Source: a virus | Length of the DNA: 22,218 bases | Virus record (IMG/VR): IMGVR_UViG_3300032296_002041 | Location: 1 to 22,218 of that record | Reading direction: 5' to 3' (one strand) | Shown: piece after piece, positions 1-8,371 of the stretch | How positions within the stretch are numbered: position 1 is the stretch's first letter | Layout: every line of letters begins with the position of its first letter | Program-made: the position numbers and the translations under genes | Notes under the pieces: generated by a model | What the model was told of the DNA's origin: nothing | Database searches by the model: none | Seen by the model: the letters and a program-made list of their open reading frames with translations, nothing else

Positions 1-145
1 AACCTACGGCCCCTATACCCTGACGAACCCTACATCTGTCCGCTTCAACGGCCGACAAATACAGATGAAGGTGACGGCAGTTAATAACTCCGATTGGCGG
101 GTTGGGACGCAGCGGCTCAACGCTATACCCGGCGGGCGTCGATGA
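1..145 (+). CDS. C-terminal end of a phage tail/virion protein (partial)
   Basis: An open frame enters from the left edge (first full codon at base 2) and ends at TGA 143-145. The last 47 residues include SVRFNGRQIQMKVTAVNNSD and end in RLNAIPGGRR. This resembles the C-termini of podovirus tail or DNA-stabilisation proteins, where a motif of the type 'RFTARQVRMRV..DWRVGTMRLDVKPGGRR' recurs. That resemblance is from memory of the family, not from a search. The stop overlaps the next start as ATGA, so the two genes are probably translationally coupled. The plus-strand virion context fits a structural role. Most of the gene lies outside the window, so function cannot be assigned more closely. 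Confidence 0.7.
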   Translation, partial: TYGPYTLTNPTSVRFNGRQIQMKVTAVNNSDWRVGTQRLNAIPGGRR

Positions 146-738
146 GGCTCAAACTACCGCCAGCACCAAGCGCGTATAGCCCTAGCTATGACGACCAACG
201 CAATCGTCTTATCGAGGCTTTTGCGAAGAATGCGTATATCAAGGGTGAAGATGTCGGCATCTACGCGCCAGCGAAGCTGATATACAACGGGTTCTACGGC
301 CAGTTTAAGAAGACCACTAGCGTGTCTCCTGCCGCTACAAATACGGCGTATGCGATTACATTCGACACAACTGAAGAAAGCAATGGCATTTCAATCGGAT
401 CACCTGCATCTCGGATTGTCGTAACGGAAGCTGGCATCTATAATTTCTCAGCCCATTTTACAATTCTATCCAATAACAGCAGCGCAAAAACTGTATATTT
501 TTGGTTCAGAAAAAACGGAGTAGATGTTTCTGCGAGTACGTTCTTGTCAACAAGTGACATCAATGGCGGGCACATGGCGTCAGGTAGGGATGACTTCTTT
601 TCTTTAGTTGCTGGCGACTACATTGAGTTGATGTGGGCTGCTGATAGCACGAACCTTGAACTCCATGCATCTGCCGCGACGGCGTTTGCGCCATCTGGAC
701 CATCTTGCCTATTATCAGTAATGCAGGTTCAGCAGTAA
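142..738 (+). CDS. C1q/TNF-like jelly-roll appendage protein (198 aa)
   Basis: The start is taken as ATG 142, inside an ATGA overlap with the upstream stop. The frame is open back to TTG 94, but that would need a 52-base overlap. Residues from about 50 to the end have the C1q/TNF-like beta-sandwich pattern seen in many marine and freshwater phage structural proteins: 'YGQF..TT', 'NTAYAITFDTTEESNGISIG', 'SRIVVTEAGIYNFSAHF', 'VYFWFRKNGVDV', 'DYIELMWAADSTNLELHA' and a final 'SVMQVQQ'. In phages these domains usually decorate tail fibres or capsids and may bind cell-surface glycans. Receptor binding here is inference. The N-terminal 45 residues are Pro/Tyr-rich and probably form the attachment segment. 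The end overlaps the next small ORF as TAATG. Confidence 0.8.
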   Translation: MRLKLPPAPSAYSPSYDDQRNRLIEAFAKNAYIKGEDVGIYAPAKLIYNGFYGQFKKTTSVSPAATNTAYAITFDTTEESNGISIGSPASRIVVTEAGIYNFSAHFTILSNNSSAKTVYFWFRKNGVDVSASTFLSTSDINGGHMASGRDDFFSLVAGDYIELMWAADSTNLELHASAATAFAPSGPSCLLSVMQVQQ

Positions 739-809
739 TGGGCTGTCAATCTATTTTGTTTTGTGTTAATAACGAAGGATTAGGCGGCCAAACCGCACGG
801 GGAATATAA
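738..809 (+). CDS. possible 23-residue mini-ORF
   Basis: ATG 738 overlaps the preceding stop (TAATG). The frame runs 23 codons to TAA 807-809, which overlaps the next start (TAATG again). The peptide is MGCQSILFCVNNEGLGGQTA followed by RGI. Exact stop/start overlap on both sides matches the packing used elsewhere in this genome and argues for translation, perhaps only as a coupling leader for the next gene. There is no clear Shine-Dalgarno sequence before its ATG, and I recognise no family. It could equally be a chance ORF in a 70-base spacer. Confidence 0.35.
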   Translation: MGCQSILFCVNNEGLGGQTARGI

Positions 810-1657
810 TGGCGACTACAACAACCACTGCTCAGCAACTCAATCCTTTCATTCAGGATATTCTGGCGCGTAACTATGGAGCCGCACAGCAAGTCGCGGC
901 TATTCCGTATCAGGCATATCAGGGGCCACGCGTTGCGGGCTTCCGTCCAGCCGAAGAGCAGGCGTTCCAGACGGCAATCGGGGCTGCGACCCAGCAAGTT
1001 GGGATGCCGCAACTTCAGCAAGCCACCCAAGTTGCAGAGCGCGCTGCCGGATATACCCCGCAGCAGTTTCAGCAAGATGTCTCCGGCTTCATGTCGCCGT
1101 TCCAGACCAACGTCATCGACGCCACGATGGCTCGACTGGCACAGAACCGCGCCGAGCGTGACGCTGCTACCAAGGCTCAGCTTGCTTCTTCGCGGGCATT
1201 CGGCAACGAACGTCGCGGCGTATATGAGGCGCAGCTTGCGGGTGAGCAGGATTTGAATACGGCTCAGACTTTGGCTGATCTCTATAATCGTGGATATACG
1301 CAAGCCGCTGGACTTGCACAGGGTCTGCCAGCACAGCAGCTTGCGGGTGCAGCGGCTCTGTCTGGCTACGGCCAACAGGCGCTTGGCAATCAGCAGGCTT
1401 ATGCTGCGATGCTTCAGGGTGCGGGTCAAGCACAGCGTGGCATGGCCCAGCAGAACCTTGACTTGGCCTACAAGGACTTCCTCGAACAGCGCGGCTTCCC
1501 ACAGCAGCAGCTTCAGACGTTGCTTATGGGATCGCAAGGTCTTCCGTCTCCAGTCACGCAGACGACAACCACGCCGGGCCAGTCAACGCTCAGCCAAGTT
1601 GGTACGGCTGCGTCCACGATTGGTACTCTCCTCGATCTATTTGGTAAAGGTGGTTAA
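809..1657 (+). CDS. Gln/Ala-rich probable internal virion protein (282 aa)
   Basis: The start ATG 809 follows GGGGAAT at suitable spacing. The protein is rich in Gln and Ala and looks strongly helical: repeated 'QQL', 'AAQQV' and 'AQGLPAQQLAGAAALSGYGQ' stretches occur through residues 1-235. A Thr/Ser-rich linker (about 245-262) and a short hydrophobic C-terminus (TIGTLLDLFGKGG) follow. There are no catalytic motifs. Together with the next two genes it forms a three-gene block just after the tail genes, where podovirus-type phages encode internal or ejection proteins. That role is inferred from position and composition. An injected helical structural protein is the best guess; a minor tail component is the alternative. 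Confidence 0.6.
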   Translation: MATTTTTAQQLNPFIQDILARNYGAAQQVAAIPYQAYQGPRVAGFRPAEEQAFQTAIGAATQQVGMPQLQQATQVAERAAGYTPQQFQQDVSGFMSPFQTNVIDATMARLAQNRAERDAATKAQLASSRAFGNERRGVYEAQLAGEQDLNTAQTLADLYNRGYTQAAGLAQGLPAQQLAGAAALSGYGQQALGNQQAYAAMLQGAGQAQRGMAQQNLDLAYKDFLEQRGFPQQQLQTLLMGSQGLPSPVTQTTTTPGQSTLSQVGTAASTIGTLLDLFGKGG

Positions 1658-1661
1658 ATAG

Positions 1662-2594
1662 ATGGCAACCCCTACGGAAATTCTGATGCGTTCATTCGAT
1701 CTGACCCGCCCTCGGCCGGTTGGCGCGACGGTTTCTCCTCGTATCATGCCCGCTATGGCTCCGTTAGCTGTTGCGCCTCAGCCAGCCGCACCAGTAGCGC
1801 CGCAGCTTTCGCCAACGGCAAAGTACATCCAAGACATGCAGGCCCTTATGAGCGGCGGTATCGGCAAGCTATCGACCGGCGAAAAGATTAGTGCGGTTGG
1901 TCAAGTACTTCAGGCCGCAGGTAGCCGTGGCGCGGCTGATCCGGCCGCTGTTCTTCAGAACATCCGCCAACAGCAGATGCAAAAGCTGAACGCTCAGTAT
2001 CAGATTGCGCAGTTGCAACAGTCGGCGCAGCGAGAGCAGCAGCAGAGAGCATTTATCAAACAATACGCTTCGGCTTTGCCAGAGGCCAAGCGCGGTGTTC
2101 TTGAAAACGCAGACCCCGCAGAGGCATTTAAGATTGTGCAGGAAGAAACATTCCGTCCGAAGCAAGTTCTAAAGCACGTTCGGGATGCGGCTTCCGGTAT
2201 GATGCGGATTGAGTTTCAAGATGGTTCGTCGCAGCTTACGGATCGCCCGATGCCGCGTAACACTGAGGACCGCGATATTGGCGGCGCTATTCAGGTTATC
2301 GATAAAGACACGGGTGATCTTGTTGCCACAATCCCGAAGACTATGGCTCCGGGTGAAGCATCGCGTCTTAATCTTGCTGAGCGTCAATTTGCTTTTGACA
2401 AAACTCGTCCCCGTGGTGGCGATGGCGGCAGCGCGCCGTCGTATCAGTTCCGCGAAGTTGAGGGCGGCGAAATTCTTGCGTTTAATCCGAAGAACCCAAC
2501 ACAGCAGATTAGAACTGGCCAGAAAGCGCCTACTCCTACCAGCATCTTTAGTGGTGTTCTTACGCCAAAAACCGGCCAACGAGTTTATAAATAA
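1662..2594 (+). CDS. probable virion-associated protein (310 aa), family unknown
   Basis: It starts at ATG 1662, four bases after the previous stop. The N-terminus (about residues 15-55) is a Pro/Ala-rich low-complexity arm. Residues about 95-135 are a Gln-rich probable coiled coil (IRQQQMQKLNAQYQIAQLQQ). The C-terminal half is mixed alpha/beta with 'MMRIEFQDGSSQL' and 'GGAIQVIDKDTGDLVATIPK', which reads like small beta-domain strands. I do not recognise a family or catalytic residues. Its place between the Gln-rich gene and the giant gene suggests a shared virion role, for example an internal or ejection protein. This is inference from position. Confidence 0.6.
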   Translation: MATPTEILMRSFDLTRPRPVGATVSPRIMPAMAPLAVAPQPAAPVAPQLSPTAKYIQDMQALMSGGIGKLSTGEKISAVGQVLQAAGSRGAADPAAVLQNIRQQQMQKLNAQYQIAQLQQSAQREQQQRAFIKQYASALPEAKRGVLENADPAEAFKIVQEETFRPKQVLKHVRDAASGMMRIEFQDGSSQLTDRPMPRNTEDRDIGGAIQVIDKDTGDLVATIPKTMAPGEASRLNLAERQFAFDKTRPRGGDGGSAPSYQFREVEGGEILAFNPKNPTQQIRTGQKAPTPTSIFSGVLTPKTGQRVYK

Positions 2595-2605
2595 TAGGAT
2601 TTTAA

Positions 2606-5600
2606 ATGGCTGAACCTAAGCCAAAAGGCGCACCAGTATTTCTGGAAATTCCTGCCACCGGGGAGACGATCACGCTTCCCGGTGTAACGTCGCTTAGCAA
2701 TGATGACGAACTTAAAGCTGCGGCTGACGCTTGGATTGCAAAGAACTACAAAGGCCCCCTACTTGCAGCGCCTATTGTCGCACGCACGCCGGTAGAGGGC
2801 GAGACGCAAGGCGTTGCACCGAGCGAAGAGATTAGTCTAGTCGCGAACCGGCAGCCAGAACTAACCGCGTATACCCCGACTACAATTATGGGGGGCATCT
2901 ACGATAAACTTACTTCCGGTTTTGAAACTTTAGCGGATCTAATCCCCGGTTTCGATGAACGCGATGCCGCTTCGTACGGCCGAGAGATAGTTAGGAACAT
3001 CAAAGCCGGTACCGAGGGTATACTTGGCCTTGAAACAACCGAACGTAGTGCTGGCGACATTGCAACGGGTCGCGGAACACTTGAGGATTACCTCAACGTT
3101 GGGCTTCTTGCCGCGCCGTTTGCGGCTAAACCAGTAGCGGCGGGTTTCCGTCGTGTTGCACCGGCGACTAGCGCGGCTATAGGCCGCTTTGCTACCGGCC
3201 CTGTCGCAGTTGCAGATGAAATTGCAGCAGCGGTTCCAGAAACTGCGCTCTCTCCAGAGATGGCCGCAGTTGCTAAGCCTGTTGCTCCAACCCCCGTTGT
3301 CCCAAGCACGTTGCCAAGGGCGCAGGCTGTTGAGTTACCGGAAGCCCCCGCAACAGGCACAGGCACAGGCGCTGTTTCTAAAGGAAAGTTTACGCTTGAT
3401 GATTTACTTGAAGCCCCCGCAACAGGCACACGCGCTGCTTCTAAGGGAAAGTTTACGTTTGATGATTTACTTGAAGCCCCTGTGGCCGCGGCGGCAATAC
3501 CGGAGGCAGCACCCCTAACGGGTACAGGCGCTGTTTCTAAAGGAAAGTTTACGTTTGATGATTTACTTGAAGCCCCCGAAGCGGCAGTAATCCCTGAAGC
3601 TGCGGTAGTACCACGCAATGTGGCGTATGATCTACCGCCTTCTACACCGGGAACAGGCATCCCTGCCATCGAGGCTATGCAAGTAAAGGGCCAGACGCAG
3701 CCTGTGCCTACCGCTGAAATTGGCGGTAAGGTCGCCAACTTTGCAGCAGACTATAGCAATCTCGCCGGTCTTCAGCGCCCGGCCGACATGCCGTTCTCCG
3801 AATTTTTCTATCGCCACTTCAAGGCCGGTACTCTTCCAGAGGAAGAAGTATCGAAACTCGTCACAAAGTACGACCTTAAAGACGAAGACTTGTTCGAACT
3901 TATCACGGGATCACGCCAAGGTCTTGGCGATGCCGCTCGTGTGATGCAGCGTTTCAGCATCGCCAGCCGGTATGTTCCTAAAGAAGCGGCCGACATTGCT
4001 AAACTCGGCCTTCAAGAAGCAGACGATCTCGGCTTCTGGAAACGGTTCACAAACGCATATCGCGGTGCGCTCGTATCGAGCGTGGCCACCACGATGCGTA
4101 ACGTCATATCGTCCGTAGGCCGCGTGCCTATCGACGCGGCGACGAACCTTATGGATAGCGCAATAAATGCTGCGGTAAATCCTTTTCGCCAACAGAAAGT
4201 CGGCGTCAATCCATTTGATGCAGCGGCGGTTATTACCGACCGTTTCGCTCCCGGTCGGAACACTAAGTTCTGGGAGCAGATGAAGAATGTCCAACCAGAA
4301 ATACAGAAAGAGTTGGCGGCTACTTACGCGGCGGATGTGGCGCGTGTAACCAAGAAAGACGCTTTTGCGAAAGTCGAGAAAGCCGTTGACGTTGCTAACC
4401 TCTTGAACCGCGTTAGTGAAACCGCAACGCGCAAGGCGCTGTTCCCGGTTATGCTACGCCGAGAAGCGACCCGCCTTGGTCTAGACTTTAACGAACTGGT
4501 GGACACAGGCGGTATCGCACGTCTTCCTGAAGAGGCATGGACGAAGGCGCTCGACGACACCCTTAGCTTCACTTACTCTGGTCGGTCTGAAGTTGCTGAT
4601 GGCATCAGTAAAATTCTGGATAAGATGGGCAAGATCGGGACTGTTGCCCGCGTCGTTGGCACAACGGTTATGCCGTTCCCGCGCTTCATGATGAACGCCT
4701 TGAAATTTCAGTTTGACTATAGCCCGGCGGGATTTACACGGCTGCTCTCCCCAACGACGACGCGGCTGTTTTCCCCGACTGAACTTAAAAAGATTGCCGA
4801 AGGCGATACCGGTGTTTTGTCAAAAGGGTTGATTGGCTCAACCATGTTGTACGGTGCATATCAGTTCCGCAACAGCGAAAACGCTGGGGAAAAATGGTAC
4901 GAAGGCCGCTTGCCGGACGGCCGGACTGTCGATCTCCGTCCATACTTTCCTGCGGCCCCCTATCTCTTGGTCGCCGATCTCATCAAACGAGCGCAGGATA
5001 ACACCCTCGACCAAGCGTTCGAGACGAAAGATATTCTTCAAGGTCTATCCGGTGCGCAGTTCCGTGCAGGCACGGGCCTTTATGTAACCGATCAGCTTCT
5101 CAAGGATTTAGGCGGTGCGGGCGGAAACCTTGACAAAGCCAAGACGATTGTGACGAGTTGGCTGGCGGATGTAGGTGCTGCCTTCCTGCAACCGTTCAGC
5201 ACGTTCAAAGACTTTTACGCCCAGTACGATCCGGAAGAAGCGGTCTACCGCGACACCAAGGACAACCCACTTGCCGCTTTGGCACGTCCCCTCCCCGGTG
5301 TACAGCAGGCAATGGGCGTCCCAGCCGCACCATCGGCTACGCGTGAAGGGCCAATGACAACAGATAATCCCGCGTTGCGTCAGCTTCTTGGGGCCACAAT
5401 CCGTCCGGCCAAGAACATTGTCGAAAGCGAATTGGATAAACTTGGTCTTACGCCTTACGATGTTGGGTCGAAGACTGGCGAAGTTGCTATCGACCGTCTT
5501 GTTAACCGCGATCTGGGCATCATCGCCGAGCGCGGGATCGCACCGTTGTTGCAGTCTCCTGAGTATCAGAACCTCGATAATGTCGGCAAGTCCGCAGCGA

Positions 5601-5881
5601 TTAAAGAAATTTACAGCAAGGCGCGTGAAGCAGCCAACGCTAAGTTCAACGCGGAGAACCCAGAACTTGCTTTGCTAAAGAAGTTTAAGGGCATGAACCG
5701 CGAAGAGAAGATCATGCTCAACCGCCAAATCGAAAGCACCACGGGCATGACTGCTGATACATTGTTACGTCAGTTGAGCAAGGCCCCCCTTATCAAGAGC
5801 CAAGAACAATTTGATGCACTTCCTGTCGGCACTCAATACACTGATCCCGGCGACTATAAGGTCTATACGAAAGGCAAGTAA
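2606..5881 (+). CDS. giant probable DNA-ejection/internal virion protein (1091 aa)
   Basis: It starts at ATG 2606 after AGGATTTTAA. The N-terminal 60 residues (VFLEIPATGETITLPGVTSL...ELKAAADAWI) resemble a short domain that often begins such phage proteins. Residues about 180-350 are Ala/Pro/Val-rich low complexity and carry three in-frame copies of a KGKFTFDDLLEAP unit. From about 390 onward the protein is helical, with 'AYRGALVSSVATTMRNVISS' near 490 and Gly/Ala-rich segments near 740-760 that could be amphipathic or membrane-active. I see no lysozyme or transglycosylase catalytic signature. Length, composition and position at the end of the virion block fit the large ejected core proteins of podoviruses. 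This is inference; a tape-measure-like role is the alternative. The stop overlaps the next start (TAATG). Confidence 0.6.
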   Translation: MAEPKPKGAPVFLEIPATGETITLPGVTSLSNDDELKAAADAWIAKNYKGPLLAAPIVARTPVEGETQGVAPSEEISLVANRQPELTAYTPTTIMGGIYDKLTSGFETLADLIPGFDERDAASYGREIVRNIKAGTEGILGLETTERSAGDIATGRGTLEDYLNVGLLAAPFAAKPVAAGFRRVAPATSAAIGRFATGPVAVADEIAAAVPETALSPEMAAVAKPVAPTPVVPSTLPRAQAVELPEAPATGTGTGAVSKGKFTLDDLLEAPATGTRAASKGKFTFDDLLEAPVAAAAIPEAAPLTGTGAVSKGKFTFDDLLEAPEAAVIPEAAVVPRNVAYDLPPSTPGTGIPAIEAMQVKGQTQPVPTAEIGGKVANFAADYSNLAGLQRPADMPFSEFFYRHFKAGTLPEEEVSKLVTKYDLKDEDLFELITGSRQGLGDAARVMQRFSIASRYVPKEAADIAKLGLQEADDLGFWKRFTNAYRGALVSSVATTMRNVISSVGRVPIDAATNLMDSAINAAVNPFRQQKVGVNPFDAAAVITDRFAPGRNTKFWEQMKNVQPEIQKELAATYAADVARVTKKDAFAKVEKAVDVANLLNRVSETATRKALFPVMLRREATRLGLDFNELVDTGGIARLPEEAWTKALDDTLSFTYSGRSEVADGISKILDKMGKIGTVARVVGTTVMPFPRFMMNALKFQFDYSPAGFTRLLSPTTTRLFSPTELKKIAEGDTGVLSKGLIGSTMLYGAYQFRNSENAGEKWYEGRLPDGRTVDLRPYFPAAPYLLVADLIKRAQDNTLDQAFETKDILQGLSGAQFRAGTGLYVTDQLLKDLGGAGGNLDKAKTIVTSWLADVGAAFLQPFSTFKDFYAQYDPEEAVYRDTKDNPLAALARPLPGVQQAMGVPAAPSATREGPMTTDNPALRQLLGATIRPAKNIVESELDKLGLTPYDVGSKTGEVAIDRLVNRDLGIIAERGIAPLLQSPEYQNLDNVGKSAAIKEIYSKAREAANAKFNAENPELALLKKFKGMNREEKIMLNRQIESTTGMTADTLLRQLSKAPLIKSQEQFDALPVGTQYTDPGDYKVYTKGK
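3341..3568 (+). repeat. three tandem in-frame coding repeats (69, 63 and 96 bp)
   Basis: Within the giant virion gene, units at 3341-3409, 3410-3472 and 3473-3568 each run from GAAGCCCC to TTTACTT. They share a near-identical core encoding SKGKFT(L/F)DDLLEAP (about residues 246-321 of the protein). Unit lengths are multiples of three, so the frame is kept. The third unit has a longer Ala/Pro spacer. High nucleotide identity indicates recent duplication. Confidence 0.9.
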
Positions 5882-6012
5882 TGGCCAAGAAAAGTGGTGT
5901 TAAAGATATGTCGTGGCGTCCGCAGCCGAAAGCGAAACGTCGCCACAAACCCGACGGGCTTCGCCATCGTAAGTCTTTGGGGCCACGCAGTCACTTGCGA
6001 ACTAGCTTCTAA
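5881..6012 (+). CDS. small basic protein (43 aa)
   Basis: ATG 5881 overlaps the stop of the giant gene (TAATG), and the frame ends at TAA 6010-6012. The peptide begins MAKKSGVKDMSWRPQPKAKR and is about one third Lys, Arg or His, with one hydrophobic/Trp patch near the start. Such small basic proteins can bind nucleic acid or act as virion-associated peptides, but no family is recognised. The exact coupling to the upstream gene and the consistent codon usage support a real gene. Confidence 0.6.
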   Translation: MAKKSGVKDMSWRPQPKAKRRHKPDGLRHRKSLGPRSHLRTSF

Positions 6013-6029
6013 TACTATACACATCGCCC

Positions 6030-6557
6030 ATGAAAATATGGGGCATCGATCCGGGCGCGTTCGGAGCCATTGCTATTCTGGATAAGGATAGCCGAGAACT
6101 TGTCATCATCGACATGCCTACCTTAAAGGTTAAGCGCGGGCCGCGTGTCGTCAATCAGGTTGACGCGCACATGCTGGCCGATGCGCTCCGCCCGCATGTA
6201 GACAGCGATACCAAGGCCCTCATCGAGAAAGTTTCCGCTATGCCGGGAAACGGGGTTGCTTCCATGTTCAGTTTTGGCCGGGCTGCGGGTATCGTCGAAG
6301 GTGTTCTTGCTGGCCTGTCTGTATCTTTTGAGTTGATACCGCCTGCGACTTGGATTAAGTCTATGCGCACGTTCGGAGGGAAGGACGGTAGTCGGCAGCG
6401 GGCGCAAGAGTTGTTCCCGGATTACGCCCATCTCTTCGCACGGAAAAAGGACGACGGCCGGGCCGAAGCTGCGCTTCTCGCCTGTTACGCCGCTGAGAGG
6501 GAACGACATGAACCACCTATTCGATTACCAAAAAGTCGGCGCAGACTTTCTTTGTAA
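6030..6557 (+). CDS. RuvC-like Holliday junction resolvase (175 aa)
   Basis: The protein has the RNase H-fold resolvase layout: 'IWGIDPGAFGAIAIL' with Asp7 on strand 1, 'ALIEKV' with Glu66, and the C-terminal helix 'KKDDGRAEAALLACYAA' supplying Asp142 and Glu146. These match the four acidic metal-binding positions of RuvC-like nucleases. The length is typical for phage and bacterial RuvC-type enzymes. It should cleave branched DNA during recombination or before packaging. The 3' end overlaps the helicase gene by 50 bases, suggesting coupled expression. There is no strong Shine-Dalgarno sequence before ATG 6030. A CTATAC box just upstream (6014-6019) could belong to a promoter but lacks a good -35, so I do not list it. 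Confidence 0.88.
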   Translation: MKIWGIDPGAFGAIAILDKDSRELVIIDMPTLKVKRGPRVVNQVDAHMLADALRPHVDSDTKALIEKVSAMPGNGVASMFSFGRAAGIVEGVLAGLSVSFELIPPATWIKSMRTFGGKDGSRQRAQELFPDYAHLFARKKDDGRAEAALLACYAAERERHEPPIRLPKSRRRLSL

Positions 6558-7791
6558 GAACCCCGCCGCATTCCTTGCCGATGAACAGGGCCTTGGGAAA
6601 ACACTTCAAGTTATCGCGGCCTGTGATACACTCGGCTTGACAAAGGTCGTCGTGATCTGCCCGGCCATCGCCAAGATTAACTGGCGTCGTGAGTTCGAGC
6701 GATGGGGAACCGTCGAGCGCGAAGTCAAGGTGTTCAGCTACGACAAGATCACGCAATCGAAGGAGGTCCGCAATGAAATCGCAAAGTTTGAGCCAGACGT
6801 TCTTGTGTTGGACGAGGCGCATTATCTGCGCAACCGTACTGCTAAGCGCACAAAGTATATCTACGGCCAGTATTGTCGTGGCGATGGTCTTGTTAAGTTT
6901 GCTGATCGTATTTGGTTGCTTAGCGGTACTCCCCTTCCTTCTAATGTCAGTGATCTGTGGACACATCTCAAAGCGATTTGGCAGTACCCTCTAAACTTTA
7001 CTGACTTTACATTGTATTTTTGTAAAACTTGGAATGGTAAGTTTGGATTGCAAATTCTTGGGAACAAGTCGGAACGCATGGCTGAGTTTAAGACCGTGCT
7101 AAAATCAATGATGCTCCGCCGTAAATCCGAAGTTGTGTTGAAGGATTTACCCCCAATATGGTGGCAAGATACCTCCATAGAAGTTGATAACTGGAGCGAT
7201 ACTAAGCACATTGAAGACCCACGAGAGAAGGAGGCCGTCGATGCTATCCTTGCTAACGCTCTGACAAACGAAGATTTATCCGAAAAAATAAGTAGCATCG
7301 CCCCGCATATCGCGTCACTAAGACGGCTAACGGGTGCGGCCAAGGCAGCGCCCATCGCCACACAGATAGCTGGCGAGTTGGCTGATGAAGCTTACGATAA
7401 AATCGTAGTCTTCGCCTACCACACCGACGCAATCCAGACGCTTTACGATAAGCTGAAGGACTTCAATCCCGTGGTGGTCGCAGGCGGTATGCCGACGGCT
7501 GAGCGCCAAGCGGCGATTGATAACTTCCAAACCGACCCGAAGGTGCGCGTGTTCATCGGCCAGATCACGGCGTGTTCCACAGCAATCACATTGACAGCCG
7601 CAAATCAGGTGGCGTTTGTCGAGATGGACTGGCTTAATTCTACTAACGCACAAGCCGCCAAGCGTTGCCATAGGATCGGCCAGCTAAAACCGGTGATCGT
7701 TCGCGTGTTCTCGTTAGCCAATTCGGTAGACGAACACGTCAACAAGATACTTGCGCGTAAAGCCCAGATGATTTCGGAGGCTTTAGACTAA
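6508..7791 (+). CDS. SNF2-type DEAH-box helicase/translocase (427 aa)
   Basis: This is a superfamily 2 ATPase with motifs in canonical order: Q-motif 'FDYQ' (residues 5-8), Walker A 'ADEQGLGKT' (24-32), 'VVICPAIAKINW' motif Ia region, Walker B 'DEAH' (102-105), motif III 'LLSGTP' (about 141), and motif VI 'QAAKRCHRIGQ' near residue 390. The 'HRIGQ' signature marks the SNF2 family, closest in style to short SMARCAL1/HepA-like phage helicases. It likely remodels or translocates on DNA during replication or recombination. Strong Shine-Dalgarno GAGAGGGA precedes ATG 6508, inside the resolvase gene. At 427 residues it is a minimal two-lobe helicase without accessory domains. Its last nine bases overlap the convergent HNH gene. 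Confidence 0.92.
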   Translation: MNHLFDYQKVGADFLCKNPAAFLADEQGLGKTLQVIAACDTLGLTKVVVICPAIAKINWRREFERWGTVEREVKVFSYDKITQSKEVRNEIAKFEPDVLVLDEAHYLRNRTAKRTKYIYGQYCRGDGLVKFADRIWLLSGTPLPSNVSDLWTHLKAIWQYPLNFTDFTLYFCKTWNGKFGLQILGNKSERMAEFKTVLKSMMLRRKSEVVLKDLPPIWWQDTSIEVDNWSDTKHIEDPREKEAVDAILANALTNEDLSEKISSIAPHIASLRRLTGAAKAAPIATQIAGELADEAYDKIVVFAYHTDAIQTLYDKLKDFNPVVVAGGMPTAERQAAIDNFQTDPKVRVFIGQITACSTAITLTAANQVAFVEMDWLNSTNAQAAKRCHRIGQLKPVIVRVFSLANSVDEHVNKILARKAQMISEALD

Positions 7792-8277
7792 CCTAGCAAA
7801 TTCGCCGTGAAGTTTTAGGGCTGCGCGGCAATACGCTGCGTGGGCTTCCTTTGGCGTATCGAACGTACCAAGATGGCGTTTTAGGCCGTCTTCATGTATA
7901 CTCGCGGCCCAACGTTTCCTGTTTTGGGATACGCCCTTGTATCCGGAGGTATTGTTAGACTGCGCAGGGCGGTTCATTCCGTTTTGGGATTTAGTCGCAA
8001 GTCTAAGATTATCCCATCTGTTATCTGTTTTGTTTCCGTTTATGTGGTCGATACCTGTTTCCGGCCATGCGCCATTGACTATCGCCCATGCCACACGGTG
8101 CGCTAAATATAGTTTTCCATTTACAAAAACGACACGATACCCACCACGCTGCGCGTATCCCGCAACGCCGTTATTGCGAACTCCGCTACGTGCCACACGC
8201 CAAGTAATATCGCCTGTGTCCGGATTATAAGAGAAAAGTTGACGGGCTTCTCCCGCCGTAATAAGGTCTTTGTGCAT
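7783..8277 (-). CDS. HNH homing-type endonuclease with C-terminal AP2 domain (164 aa)
   Basis: The N-terminal half is an HNH module: 'FSYNPDTGDITWR', 'AGYAQRGGYRVVFVNGKLYL', 'AHRVAWAIVNGAWP', then the core 'DHINGNKTDNRWDNLRLAT'. The C-terminal ~55 residues, from 'NTSGYKGVSQNRKRWAASI' to 'HLGTFDTPKEAHAAYC', are an AP2/ERF-type DNA-binding domain. This pairing is typical of free-standing phage homing endonucleases. ATG 8277 is preceded by strong AGAAGGAGCAGCAA. It sits on the minus strand with its stop inside the last codons of the convergent helicase gene, and downstream of a hairpin that ends the ssDNA-binding gene. It is paralogous in architecture to the gene at 17843-18343. Confidence 0.9.
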   Translation of the reverse strand: MHKDLITAGEARQLFSYNPDTGDITWRVARSGVRNNGVAGYAQRGGYRVVFVNGKLYLAHRVAWAIVNGAWPETGIDHINGNKTDNRWDNLRLATKSQNGMNRPAQSNNTSGYKGVSQNRKRWAASIHEDGLKRHLGTFDTPKEAHAAYCRAALKLHGEFARLV

Positions 8278-8306
8278 TTGCTGCTCCTTCTAAGCAGTTA
8301 AATGAA

Positions 8307-8338
8307 GGGGCCGGGGAGACTTCCAAATCCCCGGCCCC
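8307..8338 (-). terminator. GC-rich hairpin after the ssDNA-binding gene
   Basis: A perfect 11-bp inverted repeat GGGGCCGGGGA / TCCCCGGCCCC with a 10-base loop lies between the stop of the DUF2815 gene (minus strand) and the HNH gene. Read leftward it is followed by TTCATTTAAC, which is only moderately T-rich. It is therefore a terminator or mRNA-stabilising hairpin for the replication operon rather than a textbook intrinsic terminator. Confidence 0.6.
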
Positions 8339-8371
8339 AACATCTTATGACATTACTGGCGTAACGTCAAA

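Noticed and set aside
94-141. TTG 94 as start of the C1q-like gene
   Set aside because: ATG 142 lies in an exact ATGA overlap with the upstream stop. The TTG start would overlap a real gene by 52 bases.
746-1537. Long minus-strand frame (263 codons) opposite the Gln-rich virion gene
   Set aside because: It is antisense to a clear plus-strand gene, with Leu/Arg/Cys-rich composition typical of a mirror of Gln/Ala codons. There is no ribosome-binding site or context.
3088-3738. Minus-strand frame (216 codons) opposite the giant gene
   Set aside because: It mirrors the Ala/Pro low-complexity repeats of the real gene, and its repeats are the reverse of the KGKFTFDDLLEAP units.
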